A stretch of 48,801 bases of DNA from CAYVMN01 sp964452575 (GTDB taxonomy: Bacteria; Desulfobacterota; DSM-4660; Desulfatiglandales; Desulfatiglandaceae), in the NCBI GenBank assembly GCA_964452575.1, contig CAYVMN010000005.1, positions 1 through 48,801 on the forward strand, written 5' to 3'. The position numbers and the translations under genes are program-made. Shown here one piece after another: positions 25,853 to 34,365 of this stretch (position 1 is its first letter; each line of letters opens with the position of its first letter). Under the pieces are notes generated by a model. The model was not told the DNA's origin. It saw nothing but the letters and a program-made list of their open reading frames with translations, and searched no databases.

Positions 25853-26431
25853 TTGCTAGCGAAGGGAGTGGAGATTATTTATTATACACAGAGGCGATCA
25901 GGAGATATCAAGGGCGAAGGCTTTGGCCTGATTCATGTATGTTACGGACAGGGGGCGGGAAAGACCTCGAGGGCCGTCGGTCTGGCCATTCGGGCGGCGG
26001 GAAGAGGTCTCCAGGTCGATTTTGTCCAGTTCATGAAGTCTGGGAATTCGGGTGAGGTGGCTATCTTTGATAGGCTTAGCAATATCCGGTACTGGTGCCC
26101 CGGTGAGCATCCGTTCATTATGTCGCACGGTCCGGAGCAGGTCCATTTTGAACATGCCGCAAAGGCCCTAGGGTATGCCATCGCCGCGCTCGAGAGGGGC
26201 ACCAACCTCCTCGTCTGCGATGAAATATTGGATACGGTCATTTTCAATGTCCTTGAAAAGGGGCAGGTCTTAGACCTCATGAAACGATGCAAGAGTCGAG
26301 TGGAGCTCATTGTGACCGGAAGAGATGCCTCGCCGGAGTTTATCCGTTTCGCCGACTATGTTACCGAGTTGATTCAGATAAAACATGCCTATTACTCTGG
26401 TTCACGAGCGCGGAAGGGCATCGAGTACTAG
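25853..26431 (+). CDS. CobO-type corrinoid adenosyltransferase
   Basis: This is a 192-residue single-domain protein of the BtuR/CobO family, which transfers the 5'-deoxyadenosyl group of ATP to Co(I) corrinoids. It has P-loop CYGQGAGKTSRA, a variant of GNGKGKT but with Gly, Lys and Thr kept, then VGLAIRAAGRGLQVDFVQFMK, Walker B LLVCDEILDT, TGRDASPEFIRFADYVTELIQIKH and the family ending RARKGIEY. The start is unsure: TTG 25853 or GTG 25868 lie before the family N-terminus GFGLIHV, and neither has a clear ribosome site. It is divergent from the tandem CobO gene and its end overlaps an opposite ATP-grasp gene by 30 nt. Adenosylcobalamin would serve mutases or radical enzymes. Confidence 0.88.
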   Translation: MLAKGVEIIYYTQRRSGDIKGEGFGLIHVCYGQGAGKTSRAVGLAIRAAGRGLQVDFVQFMKSGNSGEVAIFDRLSNIRYWCPGEHPFIMSHGPEQVHFEHAAKALGYAIAALERGTNLLVCDEILDTVIFNVLEKGQVLDLMKRCKSRVELIVTGRDASPEFIRFADYVTELIQIKHAYYSGSRARKGIEY

Positions 26432-27430
26432 TGCCTTCCTCCTTTGAAGTGTAAAATCAACAAGCTGGGCCACTAGTTCAGAATATCCCTTGCCGGATCT
26501 TTGGAGCGCTGCCGCAAGGCCAGCGTCAGGGCTCAGGCACGGATTGGCGTTAACCTCCAGGACGTAGAGTTCATTGTGATCGTCGAGCCTCAAGTCCACA
26601 CGTCCATAATCTCTCAGTTGAAAGAGATGAAAACAATCCAGGGCCGTCTTCTCCATCTTTTCGAGCAGTACCTGAGGCAACTCCCCTGGAAAGATCCTGG
26701 GGGTGTGCTGATATTCAAATGAGTCCTTATTCCACTTGGCCCTATATGCGACTATGGGATAGAGCCCTTCAGGGAAGGCGGAGAAATCGATCTCTGCCAT
26801 GGGTAGAACCCTAGCCACAGGGTATCCGAAGACAGAGACATTAAACTCCCGGCCTGAGATATACTCTTCAACGAGGAGTGCCGCAAAGCGCTTACTGAGC
26901 CTTTCTAATCCCTTTTCCAATGCCCGTTCGTCTTCAAAGATAGATTCTTGATCGATGCCGATGCTTGCGTCCTCAAATCTCGGTTTGACGATTAGGGGAA
27001 ATCGCAGCAGCGATGGGTCAAGGGCATGCCCATCAGGATACACCAGGTAACCGGGGGTCCGTATGCAGCTGGCCTTCAGCAACTGCTTGGCCAGTATCTT
27101 GTCGGTTGTGAGCATGAGGGCCGTGGATGGTGACCCGGAAAAGGAAATCCCCAGAAGTTCTAGTACAGCCGGGGGGTGCCAGGCGAGCCCTGGGTCTTCA
27201 TCCACGGTTTCACAAAGGTTTAAGACGATGTCGACCCCTTTGTCTTTGACTCCATTAATAAACGAAGCAAGGTCCCTGGTAAAAGGGATGCGCGCCGATG
27301 GGTGACCTATTGACTCAAGGGACCTCTCAATGGCCTCCACTTGCGTAAGAACGTCCATAGAGGCCTCCCAGTGGGCTTGGCCCTGGGAGACAGGCTCGTT
27401 GTAAACGATACCAATCTTCCTTTTCTTCAT
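26402..27430 (-). CDS. D-alanine-D-alanine ligase-like ATP-grasp enzyme, second in the kamA operon
   Basis: The 342-residue protein has the ATP-grasp layout: an N-terminal domain with KIGIVYNEPVSQ and DIVLNLCETVDEDPG, the ligand segment GSPSTALMLTTDKILAKQLL, the central ATP-binding domain RFPLIVKPRFEDASIGID, EEYISGREFNVSVFG, and the closing motif LYVLEVNANPCLSPDAGLA with metal-binding Glu and Asn. Such ligases join amino acids by an ATP-driven carboxylate activation. It differs from true Ddl in the final loop and in the binding segment, so the substrate pair is probably not D-Ala. ATG 27430 has GGGAG 10 nt upstream. It lies inside the tail of the preceding ligase gene by 104 nt, and its own tail overlaps the opposite cobO gene. 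Confidence 0.88.
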   Translation of the reverse strand: MKKRKIGIVYNEPVSQGQAHWEASMDVLTQVEAIERSLESIGHPSARIPFTRDLASFINGVKDKGVDIVLNLCETVDEDPGLAWHPPAVLELLGISFSGSPSTALMLTTDKILAKQLLKASCIRTPGYLVYPDGHALDPSLLRFPLIVKPRFEDASIGIDQESIFEDERALEKGLERLSKRFAALLVEEYISGREFNVSVFGYPVARVLPMAEIDFSAFPEGLYPIVAYRAKWNKDSFEYQHTPRIFPGELPQVLLEKMEKTALDCFHLFQLRDYGRVDLRLDDHNELYVLEVNANPCLSPDAGLAAALQRSGKGYSELVAQLVDFTLQRRKALVLDALPRS

Positions 27431-28418
27431 GCCTTCTTATCTCCCACGAGCAGCGAAGGATGGCCGAGGCCACAATAGCATGGATGAGATCATTATAGGT
27501 CATTCCCACTTTCTTGGCAATTATGCAAAGATCCGAGATAACCGGATGCAGACCTGCCAGTGGATTTACCTCCAGGAAATGGGGTATACCGTCTGTATCC
27601 GCACGCAGATCAATACGTCCCCCATCCCTGCACCCAAGCCCCCGCCATGCAGCCAGCGCGACCTCTTTCGCCCTTTCTGCCATGGCATCCTTTGCCAGAC
27701 GATACTTTACCCGCCTTTCGTACTTCTTCTTATTCTGGTAGGAATAGGCATCAGGCTCAGCATCTCCCCTGAGTACAACCTCAATTATACCAATGGCCTC
27801 AGCGGCCTTGCCGGTGCCTGTGATACCTACCGTGAATTCTCGTCCCGGTAAAAAGGTCTCAATAAGGACCGGTTGGTCGAAGGTTTCTAAGAGTCTCAGG
27901 CAGACAGCGGCGAGTTCTTCCCTGGTCCTGATCTTCGATGCGGCGCTAATCCCTTTTCCGGTCCCCTCGGCAACAGGCTTGGCAAAAAGGGGGAAAGGGA
28001 GATGGACCCTATCTACGTCAGAACTGTCCTCGACCACGCAAAAATCTGGTGTCGGGATACCCAGATTCCGGATTACGTGCTTGGCCATCCCTTTATGAAG
28101 GGTCAGAGAAAGCACCAATGGATCTGAAAAGGTATAGGGTATGTCATAGGCATCCAGTATGGCAGGGACCTGGGCCTCCCTGCCAAAGCCCCTCAATCCT
28201 TCTGCAATATTAAAAACCATATCCCACCGATCTCCGGCTACAAGTCGTGCTGTCAAATTATGGATATTGCCTATTCGGTCAGTCTCGTATCCAAGGCCCA
28301 GGAGGGCTTCGTCGATCGCTTGAATAGTGTCTTGGCGATCAAATTCGGCGGTCTCCTCCTCGCTAAATCCTTTAGCAAGGTAATCCTCCTGAAGATCATA
28401 GGTAATTCCTATCTTCAT
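27327..28418 (-). CDS. D-alanine-D-alanine ligase-like ATP-grasp enzyme, first in the kamA operon
   Basis: The protein has 363 residues from ATG 28418, with GGAGG 9 nt upstream. The frame is open further back, but this Met matches the family N-terminus (MKIGITYDLQEDY). ATP-grasp features: WDMVFNIAEGLRGFGREAQVPAILDAYDIPYTFSDP, FPLFAKPVAEGTGKGISAAS, IETFLPGREFTVGITG and HFLEVNPLAGLHPVI with metal-binding Glu and Asn. It is related to, but clearly different from, the following ligase. The last 35 residues (from about CSWEIRRHEE) read through the start of that gene and are unlike the family, which suggests a later stop than ancestral. It overlaps the stop of the upstream kamA-like gene by ATGA. 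A role in linking the KamA product to another amino acid is inferred. Confidence 0.88.
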   Translation of the reverse strand: MKIGITYDLQEDYLAKGFSEEETAEFDRQDTIQAIDEALLGLGYETDRIGNIHNLTARLVAGDRWDMVFNIAEGLRGFGREAQVPAILDAYDIPYTFSDPLVLSLTLHKGMAKHVIRNLGIPTPDFCVVEDSSDVDRVHLPFPLFAKPVAEGTGKGISAASKIRTREELAAVCLRLLETFDQPVLIETFLPGREFTVGITGTGKAAEAIGIIEVVLRGDAEPDAYSYQNKKKYERRVKYRLAKDAMAERAKEVALAAWRGLGCRDGGRIDLRADTDGIPHFLEVNPLAGLHPVISDLCIIAKKVGMTYNDLIHAIVASAILRCSWEIRRHEEKEDWYRLQRACLPGPSPLGGLYGRSYASGGH

Positions 28419-29776
28419 GAGCTTGGTTCCTCCTTCTGTCCAAGGCATTTCCCCTCGTCGGACCCGCATGCCTTGACTTTGCCTCCGGGATCAGGATAGC
28501 GGTAGATATTTCCCTGATAATTTTTTAGCAACAAATCATCTCCGTCACGGCCGGTCACGTACTCTGGGAGCAGCGGGATCTTGCCTCCTCCCCCAGGGGC
28601 ATCAATCACGTAAGCGGGAACGGCATAACCACTCGTGTAACCACGCAATCCTCGAATGATCTCCAGACCCTTTTCTACAGGTGTGCGAAAGTGGGCCGAT
28701 CCTAATATGGGGTCGCATTGATAGAGATAGTACGGCTTCACCCTTATCCTTAGAAGACCGTGCATCAGCCTCTTCATGGTCTCCACATCGTCATTGATGC
28801 CTGCAAGGAGAACGGTTTGGCTCCCGAGCGGAATTCCCGCATCAGCCAGACGCCCACATGCCTGAGCCACCTCAATGGTCAGCTCTTCCGGGTGGGCAAA
28901 ATGAATGCTCATCCAAAGGGGATGATACTTTTTCAGCATCCTGGTAAGGGCCGGTGTGACACGCTGTGGTAAGACCACAGGGGCCTTGGTGCCGATGCGC
29001 AGGAATTCCACATGCCGTATTCGTCTCAGCCTTGACAGAAGCCAATCCAGATTTTCATCTGAAAGAGTCAAGGGGTCCCCACCTGAAAGAAGTACGTCCC
29101 GGACATTTGGCGAGCCTTCAATATAAGCAATGGCCCTTTCCCAACGATCCCTATAAGAGTGTGAATCGTTTTTGTTCCCTACCATGCGGGAACGCGTGCA
29201 ATACCGGCAGTATGTGGAGCAGGAATCCGTTACCAGGAAAAGAACACGGTCCGGATATCGATGCACCAATCCTGGCACAGGGCTGTCATGCTCTTCTCCG
29301 AGAGGGTCTTCGGCCTCGCCCGCCGAGAGGAAATGTTCGGCCGTTGCTGGGACGACTGTCCGTCGAAGGGGTTGCTTTGGGTCATCCCTGTCAAGCTGGC
29401 TCGCGAAATAAGGGGTAATCGCCAGGGGGAGTTGTTTATCAGGTCTGGTAACCGCTGCAAGTTCATCCTCGGAAAGGGCAATAACCCTGCTCAGGGCGTG
29501 AAAGTCCCTGATGCGGTGATGCAACTGCCATCGCCAGTCATTCCATTGTTCAGAAGATGCATCAGGAAAAAAGAGTTCATGAAAAGCCGAGGCCCGAGGG
29601 CTACATCGGAACCTCGTTACCGGAGAGATCTTTCGAATGGGTATGATTTTATTGTTTTTCTTTGGACCGTTCTCTTGCTTTGGGGCATAAACGGTCCTTT
29701 CCGTGTTACACTCTGCTAGTCCGGCTGACGGACTCGGAGGCTCAAACTCCTCACTGCTAGGTGTATCCTTTTTCAT
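28415..29776 (-). CDS. KamA family radical SAM aminomutase, lysine 2,3-aminomutase-like
   Basis: The 453-residue protein matches lysine 2,3-aminomutase throughout. The [4Fe-4S]-SAM motif is CxxxCxxC (Cys186, Cys190, Cys193) in DSCSTYCRYC. The PLP lysine is Lys399 in DAPGGGGK. The residues that hold the lysine side-chain ammonium in the clostridial enzyme, Asp293 and Asp330, correspond to Asp355 (in QCDPI) and Asp392, with identical spacing. Glutamate 2,3-aminomutases differ at these places, so a basic amino acid, probably L-lysine, is the likely substrate and beta-lysine the product. The first 45 residues form a poorly conserved leader. ATG 29776 has AGGAGGAAGG upstream. The gene leads an operon with two ATP-grasp ligases and no acetyltransferase (AblB) gene, so the usual N-acetyl-beta-lysine osmolyte route is not supported here. 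Confidence 0.9.
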   Translation of the reverse strand: MKKDTPSSEEFEPPSPSAGLAECNTERTVYAPKQENGPKKNNKIIPIRKISPVTRFRCSPRASAFHELFFPDASSEQWNDWRWQLHHRIRDFHALSRVIALSEDELAAVTRPDKQLPLAITPYFASQLDRDDPKQPLRRTVVPATAEHFLSAGEAEDPLGEEHDSPVPGLVHRYPDRVLFLVTDSCSTYCRYCTRSRMVGNKNDSHSYRDRWERAIAYIEGSPNVRDVLLSGGDPLTLSDENLDWLLSRLRRIRHVEFLRIGTKAPVVLPQRVTPALTRMLKKYHPLWMSIHFAHPEELTIEVAQACGRLADAGIPLGSQTVLLAGINDDVETMKRLMHGLLRIRVKPYYLYQCDPILGSAHFRTPVEKGLEIIRGLRGYTSGYAVPAYVIDAPGGGGKIPLLPEYVTGRDGDDLLLKNYQGNIYRYPDPGGKVKACGSDEGKCLGQKEEPSS

Positions 29777-30508
29777 TTTCCACGCCTTCCTCCTGTCTTT
29801 GGGGTGATCTGTTTAAATCCTGTAATGCCTCTGTGATTAGGCAAAGGGTATGCCAAAGTGATAACCTGTTGCTTTTTCATATATTTTTTTGCTGATCGCA
29901 TTTGACAAAAAGAACAAGACGTTCCGATATGAAAAAAAGGGATACAATATTTCGTTGCCAAGGTTGATATATTGAATATAACCACTTAAATATATTATAA
30001 AAAAGTGAATTGGGAAATCAAAATTCCGATCTTTTTTTATTTCGGAACTTACGGTTCTGAAATATAAACCCAAGTTCTTGTATACGACCCTGGCCAAACG
30101 ACAGCCTTTCAAACCGCAGGGCCTATGACAAGTCGAGATATGGAAATGAACCATGGACCTCCTAACCCGTGGGCGGTTACCTGTTGGCATAGATGATAAT
30201 GCCTTAGCTCATAAAGAAAGACACTTATCCGACCCGACACTTCGGAATCAGGCATTCCGATCTCTTCAAATATCAGAACCTGGAATTCTCTTTCCATGCT
30301 TTCCCTATGGATTCAACATGTTAAACCTTTTGGCCATTGTTGTCGCCAAGAAAAGAAGGCCTCTCCCGATCAATCCCTAGGAATAGAAAGTTCCGGTGGA
30401 ATTATCTTGCTTTTTTTAAATTCTATAAAAATCAGATAGTTACAAGTCAGGCATGCCTGTTGCTCCTGATTTATCAAAATTTTTTGAAGAAAGGAGGTGA
30501 ATAGGACA
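29777..30508. other. Intergenic region, 732 bp, divergent, AT-rich
   Basis: The gap between the kamA-like and OB-fold genes contains no convincing gene. Minus-strand TTGTCA (29902-29907 read in reverse) with an AT-rich -10 region near 29878-29883 could promote the kamA operon. A palindrome TCGGAAT-CAGGC-ATTCCGA lies at 30242-30260 and related half-sites TTCCGAT occur near 29922 and 30024. No RNA gene was recognised. Confidence 0.35.
30242..30260. promoter_or_regulatory. Palindromic operator-like site
   Basis: TCGGAAT and ATTCCGA are exact inverted repeats around a 5-bp centre. The half-site ATTCCGATCT (30254-30263) is repeated exactly at 30023-30032, next to an inverted TTCGGAA, and a further GTTCCGAT occurs near 29921. 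The dimer-type symmetry suggests a regulator binding site. The regulator is unknown. Confidence 0.35.
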
Positions 30509-30862
30509 ATGAAAAGGTATACGAAATCAGTGATCGCCATGCTTTGCATCCTGGTCTTTGGGGCCGTGCTATTTGGGTCTGATATCTATGCTGCTGATGA
30601 ACCGCAGACGGTAGCCGGGTCTGTGGTCGCAGTCAAGAACGCAAAGGGAAAGATCACCGGTGTCACGATCCAGACAGAGAAGGGTGACACCTTTAAGGTT
30701 GTACCCAGGGCCGGCAAGGGTAAAGATCTGATGAAGCTGGTCGGGAAACGGGTCGAGGTAAAAGGGACTGTAAAGGAAAAGAAAGGCCTAAAGACCATAA
30801 GGGTCAATGAATACAAAGTCTTGGAAGCAACGGCACCAAAGACGGAAGAAAAGAAGCAATAA
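30509..30862 (+). CDS. Small secreted protein, OB-fold-like
   Basis: The protein has 117 residues from ATG 30509, with AGGAGG 11 nt upstream (a GTG 12 nt earlier lies too close to that site). A signal peptide (KRYTKSVIAMLCILVFGAVLFGS, cleavage near AADEP) exports it. The mature part has the strand pattern of bacterial OB-fold proteins: VAGSVVAVKNAKGKITGVTIQTEKGDTFKVV, then GKRVEVKGTVKEKKGLKTIRVNEYKVLE, with a Lys/Glu-rich tail. Such small periplasmic OB proteins often bind cations or small ligands; no ligand can be assigned. A perfect terminator follows the stop, so the gene is probably a single-gene transcript. Confidence 0.8.
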   Translation: MKRYTKSVIAMLCILVFGAVLFGSDIYAADEPQTVAGSVVAVKNAKGKITGVTIQTEKGDTFKVVPRAGKGKDLMKLVGKRVEVKGTVKEKKGLKTIRVNEYKVLEATAPKTEEKKQ

Positions 30863-30877
30863 GGCTTCTTGAGAAAG

Positions 30878-30902
30878 AAAGGGGGGGTGAACCCCCCTTT
30901 TT
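30878..30902 (+). terminator. Rho-independent terminator
   Basis: AAAGGGGGG pairs with CCCCCCTTT around a five-base loop (GTGAA), followed by a run of five T. It lies 16 nt after the small secreted-protein gene. This is the clearest terminator in the window. Confidence 0.88.
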
Positions 30903-31212
30903 CAAGGTAACCATGAACGGTGAACCCTCAAGTTTTCAATACCTCCAATAATTAAATAAGGTCTTTTTAAATGCCGAGGTTGCCCCCAGCTTTCTCAACA
31001 CCCTCTCTCGCTTTTTCCAATTAGCGTTTAACAAGACCCAATGCTCGCCGACCAAAGCCACCTTCGACGGCAATTAGAGAGTTCGTAATAGACCCATAAC
31101 CGGACGACTGCCTTGACGAAGCGCACACATCTGCACTAGATTAGCTTGACCCATCAATTGGATCAAAGTCAGGGAGCAACCCGATGAAGGAAGAAAGAAC
31201 AGGAGAGGGACT
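30903..31212. other. Intergenic region before glgP
   Basis: This 310-bp gap after the terminator shows no gene or recognised RNA. It should hold the glgP promoter, which I cannot place with confidence. Confidence 0.3.
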
Positions 31213-33741
31213 ATGAGTGATCTATCCTTCTATTCTCAGGCAGCCGAAGTTGAAGGCCTAAGAGACCTCCTCGAACTGGCCCTGGACCTCCGCTGGTCCT
31301 GGAATCATTCTGCCGACGAACTGTGGGGGCAACTGGATTCCGAGCTCTGGACATTGACCCAGAATCCACTTGTGGTACTTCAAACAGTTTCACGGACCAA
31401 ACTCAAGAAATTGGGGGCTGATCCAGGGTTTCGCAAGAAGGCGGAGGCCCTGGTCCAGGCTCAACGGGAGTATCTGGAGGCATCGGCATGGTTCCAGGAG
31501 ACACACACAAATTCCCCTCTGACCTCTGTGGCCTACTTCAGTATGGAGTTTATGCTCAGTGAGGCACTGCCAATTTATTCCGGAGGCCTCGGCAATGTTG
31601 CAGGAGACCAGCTCAAGGCGGCCAGTGATCTCGGCGTACCGCTAGTTGGGATAGGACTCCTTTATCAGCAGGGCTATTTCCGTCAGGCCCTTGGAGCTGA
31701 TGGGGCCCAGCGGGCATTATACCCGTACAATGACCCCGGACAGCTGCCTATTAGCCCGGTGCGGCAACCCGATGGGGAGTGGTTGAGGCTGGAGGTACCC
31801 TTGCCTGGCTATAAGTTATGGGTGCGGGCCTGGCAGGTTCAGGTAGGCCGAGTCCGGCTTTATCTGCTGGACAGCAATGACCCTGCGAATATGCCGGTAG
31901 ATAGGGGGATTACCAGTGAGCTTTACGGTGGCGGAGAGGAGCTGCGGCTTGCCCAGGAGATGTTGCTGGGGATCACCGGCTGGAGACTCTTACGGGCCCT
32001 GGGCATTCAGCCCGAGGTCTGCCATCTGAACGAGGGTCATGCCGCCTTTGTGGTGCTGGAACGTGCGCGGAGCTTTATGGAGGATACAGGGCAGCCTTTT
32101 GATGTAGCCCTCACGGCAACACGTCACGGCAACCTGTTTACAACCCATACACCTGTGGCCGCCGGCTTTGATCGTTTTCATCCGGCCCTAGCGAGCAAAT
32201 ACCTGAGCAGTTACGCTGAGGAGGCACTTGGAATCACCATAGAGGACTTGTTAGCCCTTGGACGGGCAAATCCAGCTGATTCCTATGAGCCTTTCAACAT
32301 GGCCTACCTTGCTATACGGGGCAGTGGCGCGGTAAACGGTGTGAGCCATTTGCACGGACATGTGAGCCGGAGGATCTTCCAGTGCCTTTTTCCCCGCTGG
32401 CCTGAGGCTGAAGTGCCCGTAAGCTCCGTCACGAATGGAGTCCACGTCCCATCCTGGGACTCAGCAGCGGCAGATGCCTTGTGGGCCAAGGCCTGCGGTC
32501 AAGACCGGTGGAGGGGTACCATGGAAAACGTTGCCGTGGAAATCCGATGCGTGTCTGACCATGAAATCTGGCAATTGCGCACAGAAGGCCGACGGGACCT
32601 TATCAACTATGCACGAGAGCGTCTGGCAAAGCAACTGGCCGCCTCCGGTGCTTCAATAAGAGAGATCGACGAGTCTTACAGGATCTTCGATTCCAATACC
32701 TTGACAATGGGCTTTGCGCGCCGCTTTGCCACCTATAAACGACCGAATCTGTTGCTCCATGACCCGGAGCGTCTGGTCCGACTGCTTACCGATCCACTTC
32801 ACCCCGTGCAGCTCATAATCGCGGGCAAGGCTCATCCTCGGGACACGGCGGGGCAGGTCCTTGTGCAGGCTTGGGTACAGTTCAGTAAACGCCCGGAGGT
32901 GCGGTCTCACGTGATTTTTTTGAGCGACTACGACATGCTTCTCGCCCAGCAATTGGTGCAGGGTGTGGATTTGTGGATTAACACACCTCGTCGACCGTGG
33001 GAGGCCAGCGGCACGAGCGGCATGAAGGTCCTGGTCAATGGAGGCCTCAATCTCTCAGAGCTGGACGGATGGTGGGCAGAGGCCTATTCCCCGGAGGTCG
33101 GATGGGCATTGGGCGACGGTGAGGAACATGGTGAAGATCCAGCCTGGGACGCGGCCGAGGCAGAAGCCCTTTACGCCGTCTTGGAGCAGGAAATAATCCC
33201 GGGATTCTATACCCGCGACGAAAGCGGTGTCCCGTCAGGGTGGGTGGCAAGGATAAGGGAAAGCCTCTCCCGGCTCACGCCACGTTTTTCCTCCAATCGC
33301 ACAGTACGTGAGTATACCGAGCAATACTACCTCCCCGCTGCCGCGGCCTACCGTAGACGTGCTGCAGCCAAAGGTGCCTTGGGTGAGCAGCTGTTGACCT
33401 GGAAAAGGGGCATCGAGCTGAAGTGGCCTGGGGCGCGCTTTGGTCACATGTGGATGGAGACATCTGCTGATAGTCAGGTGTTTCAGTTACAGGTCTACTT
33501 GGGCGAACTGGATCCTGAAGCCGTCAGAGTAGAGCTATATGCCGACGCGAAAGGAAATGAGACCGCCGTCACCCATGCGATGACAAGAGGCCCGGGCCTC
33601 GTGGGAGCAGTGAACGGGTACCTGTATCGTGCAGAAATCCCCGGTTGCCGTGCTGCAGCAGATTACACCCCGCGCCTTGTCCCCTTCCACCCCGAGGCAG
33701 TAGTTCCTCTGGAGGCAGCGCAGATACTGTGGCAGCGCTAG
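31213..33741 (+). CDS. glgP: Alpha-glucan (glycogen/starch) phosphorylase
   Basis: The 842-residue enzyme belongs to the alpha-glucan phosphorylase group with an N-terminal DUF3417 domain (LLELALDLRWSWNHSADELW, about 15-50). It cleaves terminal alpha-1,4 bonds with phosphate to give glucose-1-phosphate. The core shows VAYFSMEFMLSEALPIYSGGLGNVAGDQLKAASDLGVPLVGIGLLY, CHLNEGHAAFVVLERA, GRANPADSYEPFNMAYLAIRGSGAVNGVSHLHG and FSSNRTVREY. The PLP lysine is Lys605 in GTSGMKVLVNGG. Length and motifs are complete. GGAGAGGGACT precedes ATG 31213. It stands alone and indicates use of stored glycogen. Confidence 0.95.
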   Translation: MSDLSFYSQAAEVEGLRDLLELALDLRWSWNHSADELWGQLDSELWTLTQNPLVVLQTVSRTKLKKLGADPGFRKKAEALVQAQREYLEASAWFQETHTNSPLTSVAYFSMEFMLSEALPIYSGGLGNVAGDQLKAASDLGVPLVGIGLLYQQGYFRQALGADGAQRALYPYNDPGQLPISPVRQPDGEWLRLEVPLPGYKLWVRAWQVQVGRVRLYLLDSNDPANMPVDRGITSELYGGGEELRLAQEMLLGITGWRLLRALGIQPEVCHLNEGHAAFVVLERARSFMEDTGQPFDVALTATRHGNLFTTHTPVAAGFDRFHPALASKYLSSYAEEALGITIEDLLALGRANPADSYEPFNMAYLAIRGSGAVNGVSHLHGHVSRRIFQCLFPRWPEAEVPVSSVTNGVHVPSWDSAAADALWAKACGQDRWRGTMENVAVEIRCVSDHEIWQLRTEGRRDLINYARERLAKQLAASGASIREIDESYRIFDSNTLTMGFARRFATYKRPNLLLHDPERLVRLLTDPLHPVQLIIAGKAHPRDTAGQVLVQAWVQFSKRPEVRSHVIFLSDYDMLLAQQLVQGVDLWINTPRRPWEASGTSGMKVLVNGGLNLSELDGWWAEAYSPEVGWALGDGEEHGEDPAWDAAEAEALYAVLEQEIIPGFYTRDESGVPSGWVARIRESLSRLTPRFSSNRTVREYTEQYYLPAAAAYRRRAAAKGALGEQLLTWKRGIELKWPGARFGHMWMETSADSQVFQLQVYLGELDPEAVRVELYADAKGNETAVTHAMTRGPGLVGAVNGYLYRAEIPGCRAAADYTPRLVPFHPEAVVPLEAAQILWQR

Positions 33742-34221
33742 AGCCTCGATAAGCGTAACCGTCACCGAACCAGGCCAGTCTTTTTTTGATACAGGATAAT
33801 CATACGCCTGTAAGACGTCTTTGTAGTCCTTTTCACCAAGAATATCAGGTGTCCCTGTTCATGCCTACCCGTGCCATAGGGCAGGTCCAATTGAAGAAGG
33901 TATTGGAGAACTCCCGGTTCCTAAACAATAAGCCCTGGCCCCTTCGACTTCCTCCGTGCGAGTCAAAGCATGGTCAATACGGTTATTTGCACGCCGGGGG
34001 CCCTCTCCGCCTACCGAAGTAACCTGGTCATGGGGGTCTTGTCCCAGTGGATGAGGCAGACATTCTGCGGCCGGCCTGCCAATATCGGCGATGGTTGTTG
34101 AGACCTCTCCTGAAGGTTTCTAGAATAGACCTCCATACCAGGTCTTCCGGGATGGGGTAGAATGACCTGGGATCAGCCGAATCTATGGCATCGACATTTT
34201 TTTTGCCAAAAAGGGCTATCT
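33742..34221. other. Intergenic region, about 480 bp
   Basis: The region after glgP contains no gene I can support and no recognised RNA. A T-run near 33781-33787 without a stem is not a terminator. Confidence 0.35.
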
Positions 34222-34365
34222 ATGCTATTGGAAATACAGCTAACATATAGAGAGGGGGTGGTTACAAGAAACGTTACGATACATTATGAGTATGGAAACA
34301 AGATCGCCTTTTTAATCTCTCAACCAGGGGCCGTAGTAGTGGCCTTAGAAAGGAAGAGACCATGA
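34222..34365 (+). CDS. Small ORF coupled to the secreted-protein gene
   Basis: A 47-codon frame starts at ATG 34222 with AAGGGC six nt upstream and ends by overlapping the next start as ATGA (34362-34365). The short peptide (LLEIQLTYREGVVTRNVTIHYEYGNKIAFLISQPGAVVVALERKRP) has no signal peptide but is rich in beta-forming residues. The coupling overlap suggests real translation, but the size and lack of homology leave it uncertain. Confidence 0.35.
   Translation: MLLEIQLTYREGVVTRNVTIHYEYGNKIAFLISQPGAVVVALERKRP

Noticed and set aside
30863..31212. Riboswitch or tRNA in the glgP leader
   Set aside because: No cloverleaf, T-loop consensus or known riboswitch core was seen in this gap or in the other intergenic stretches.
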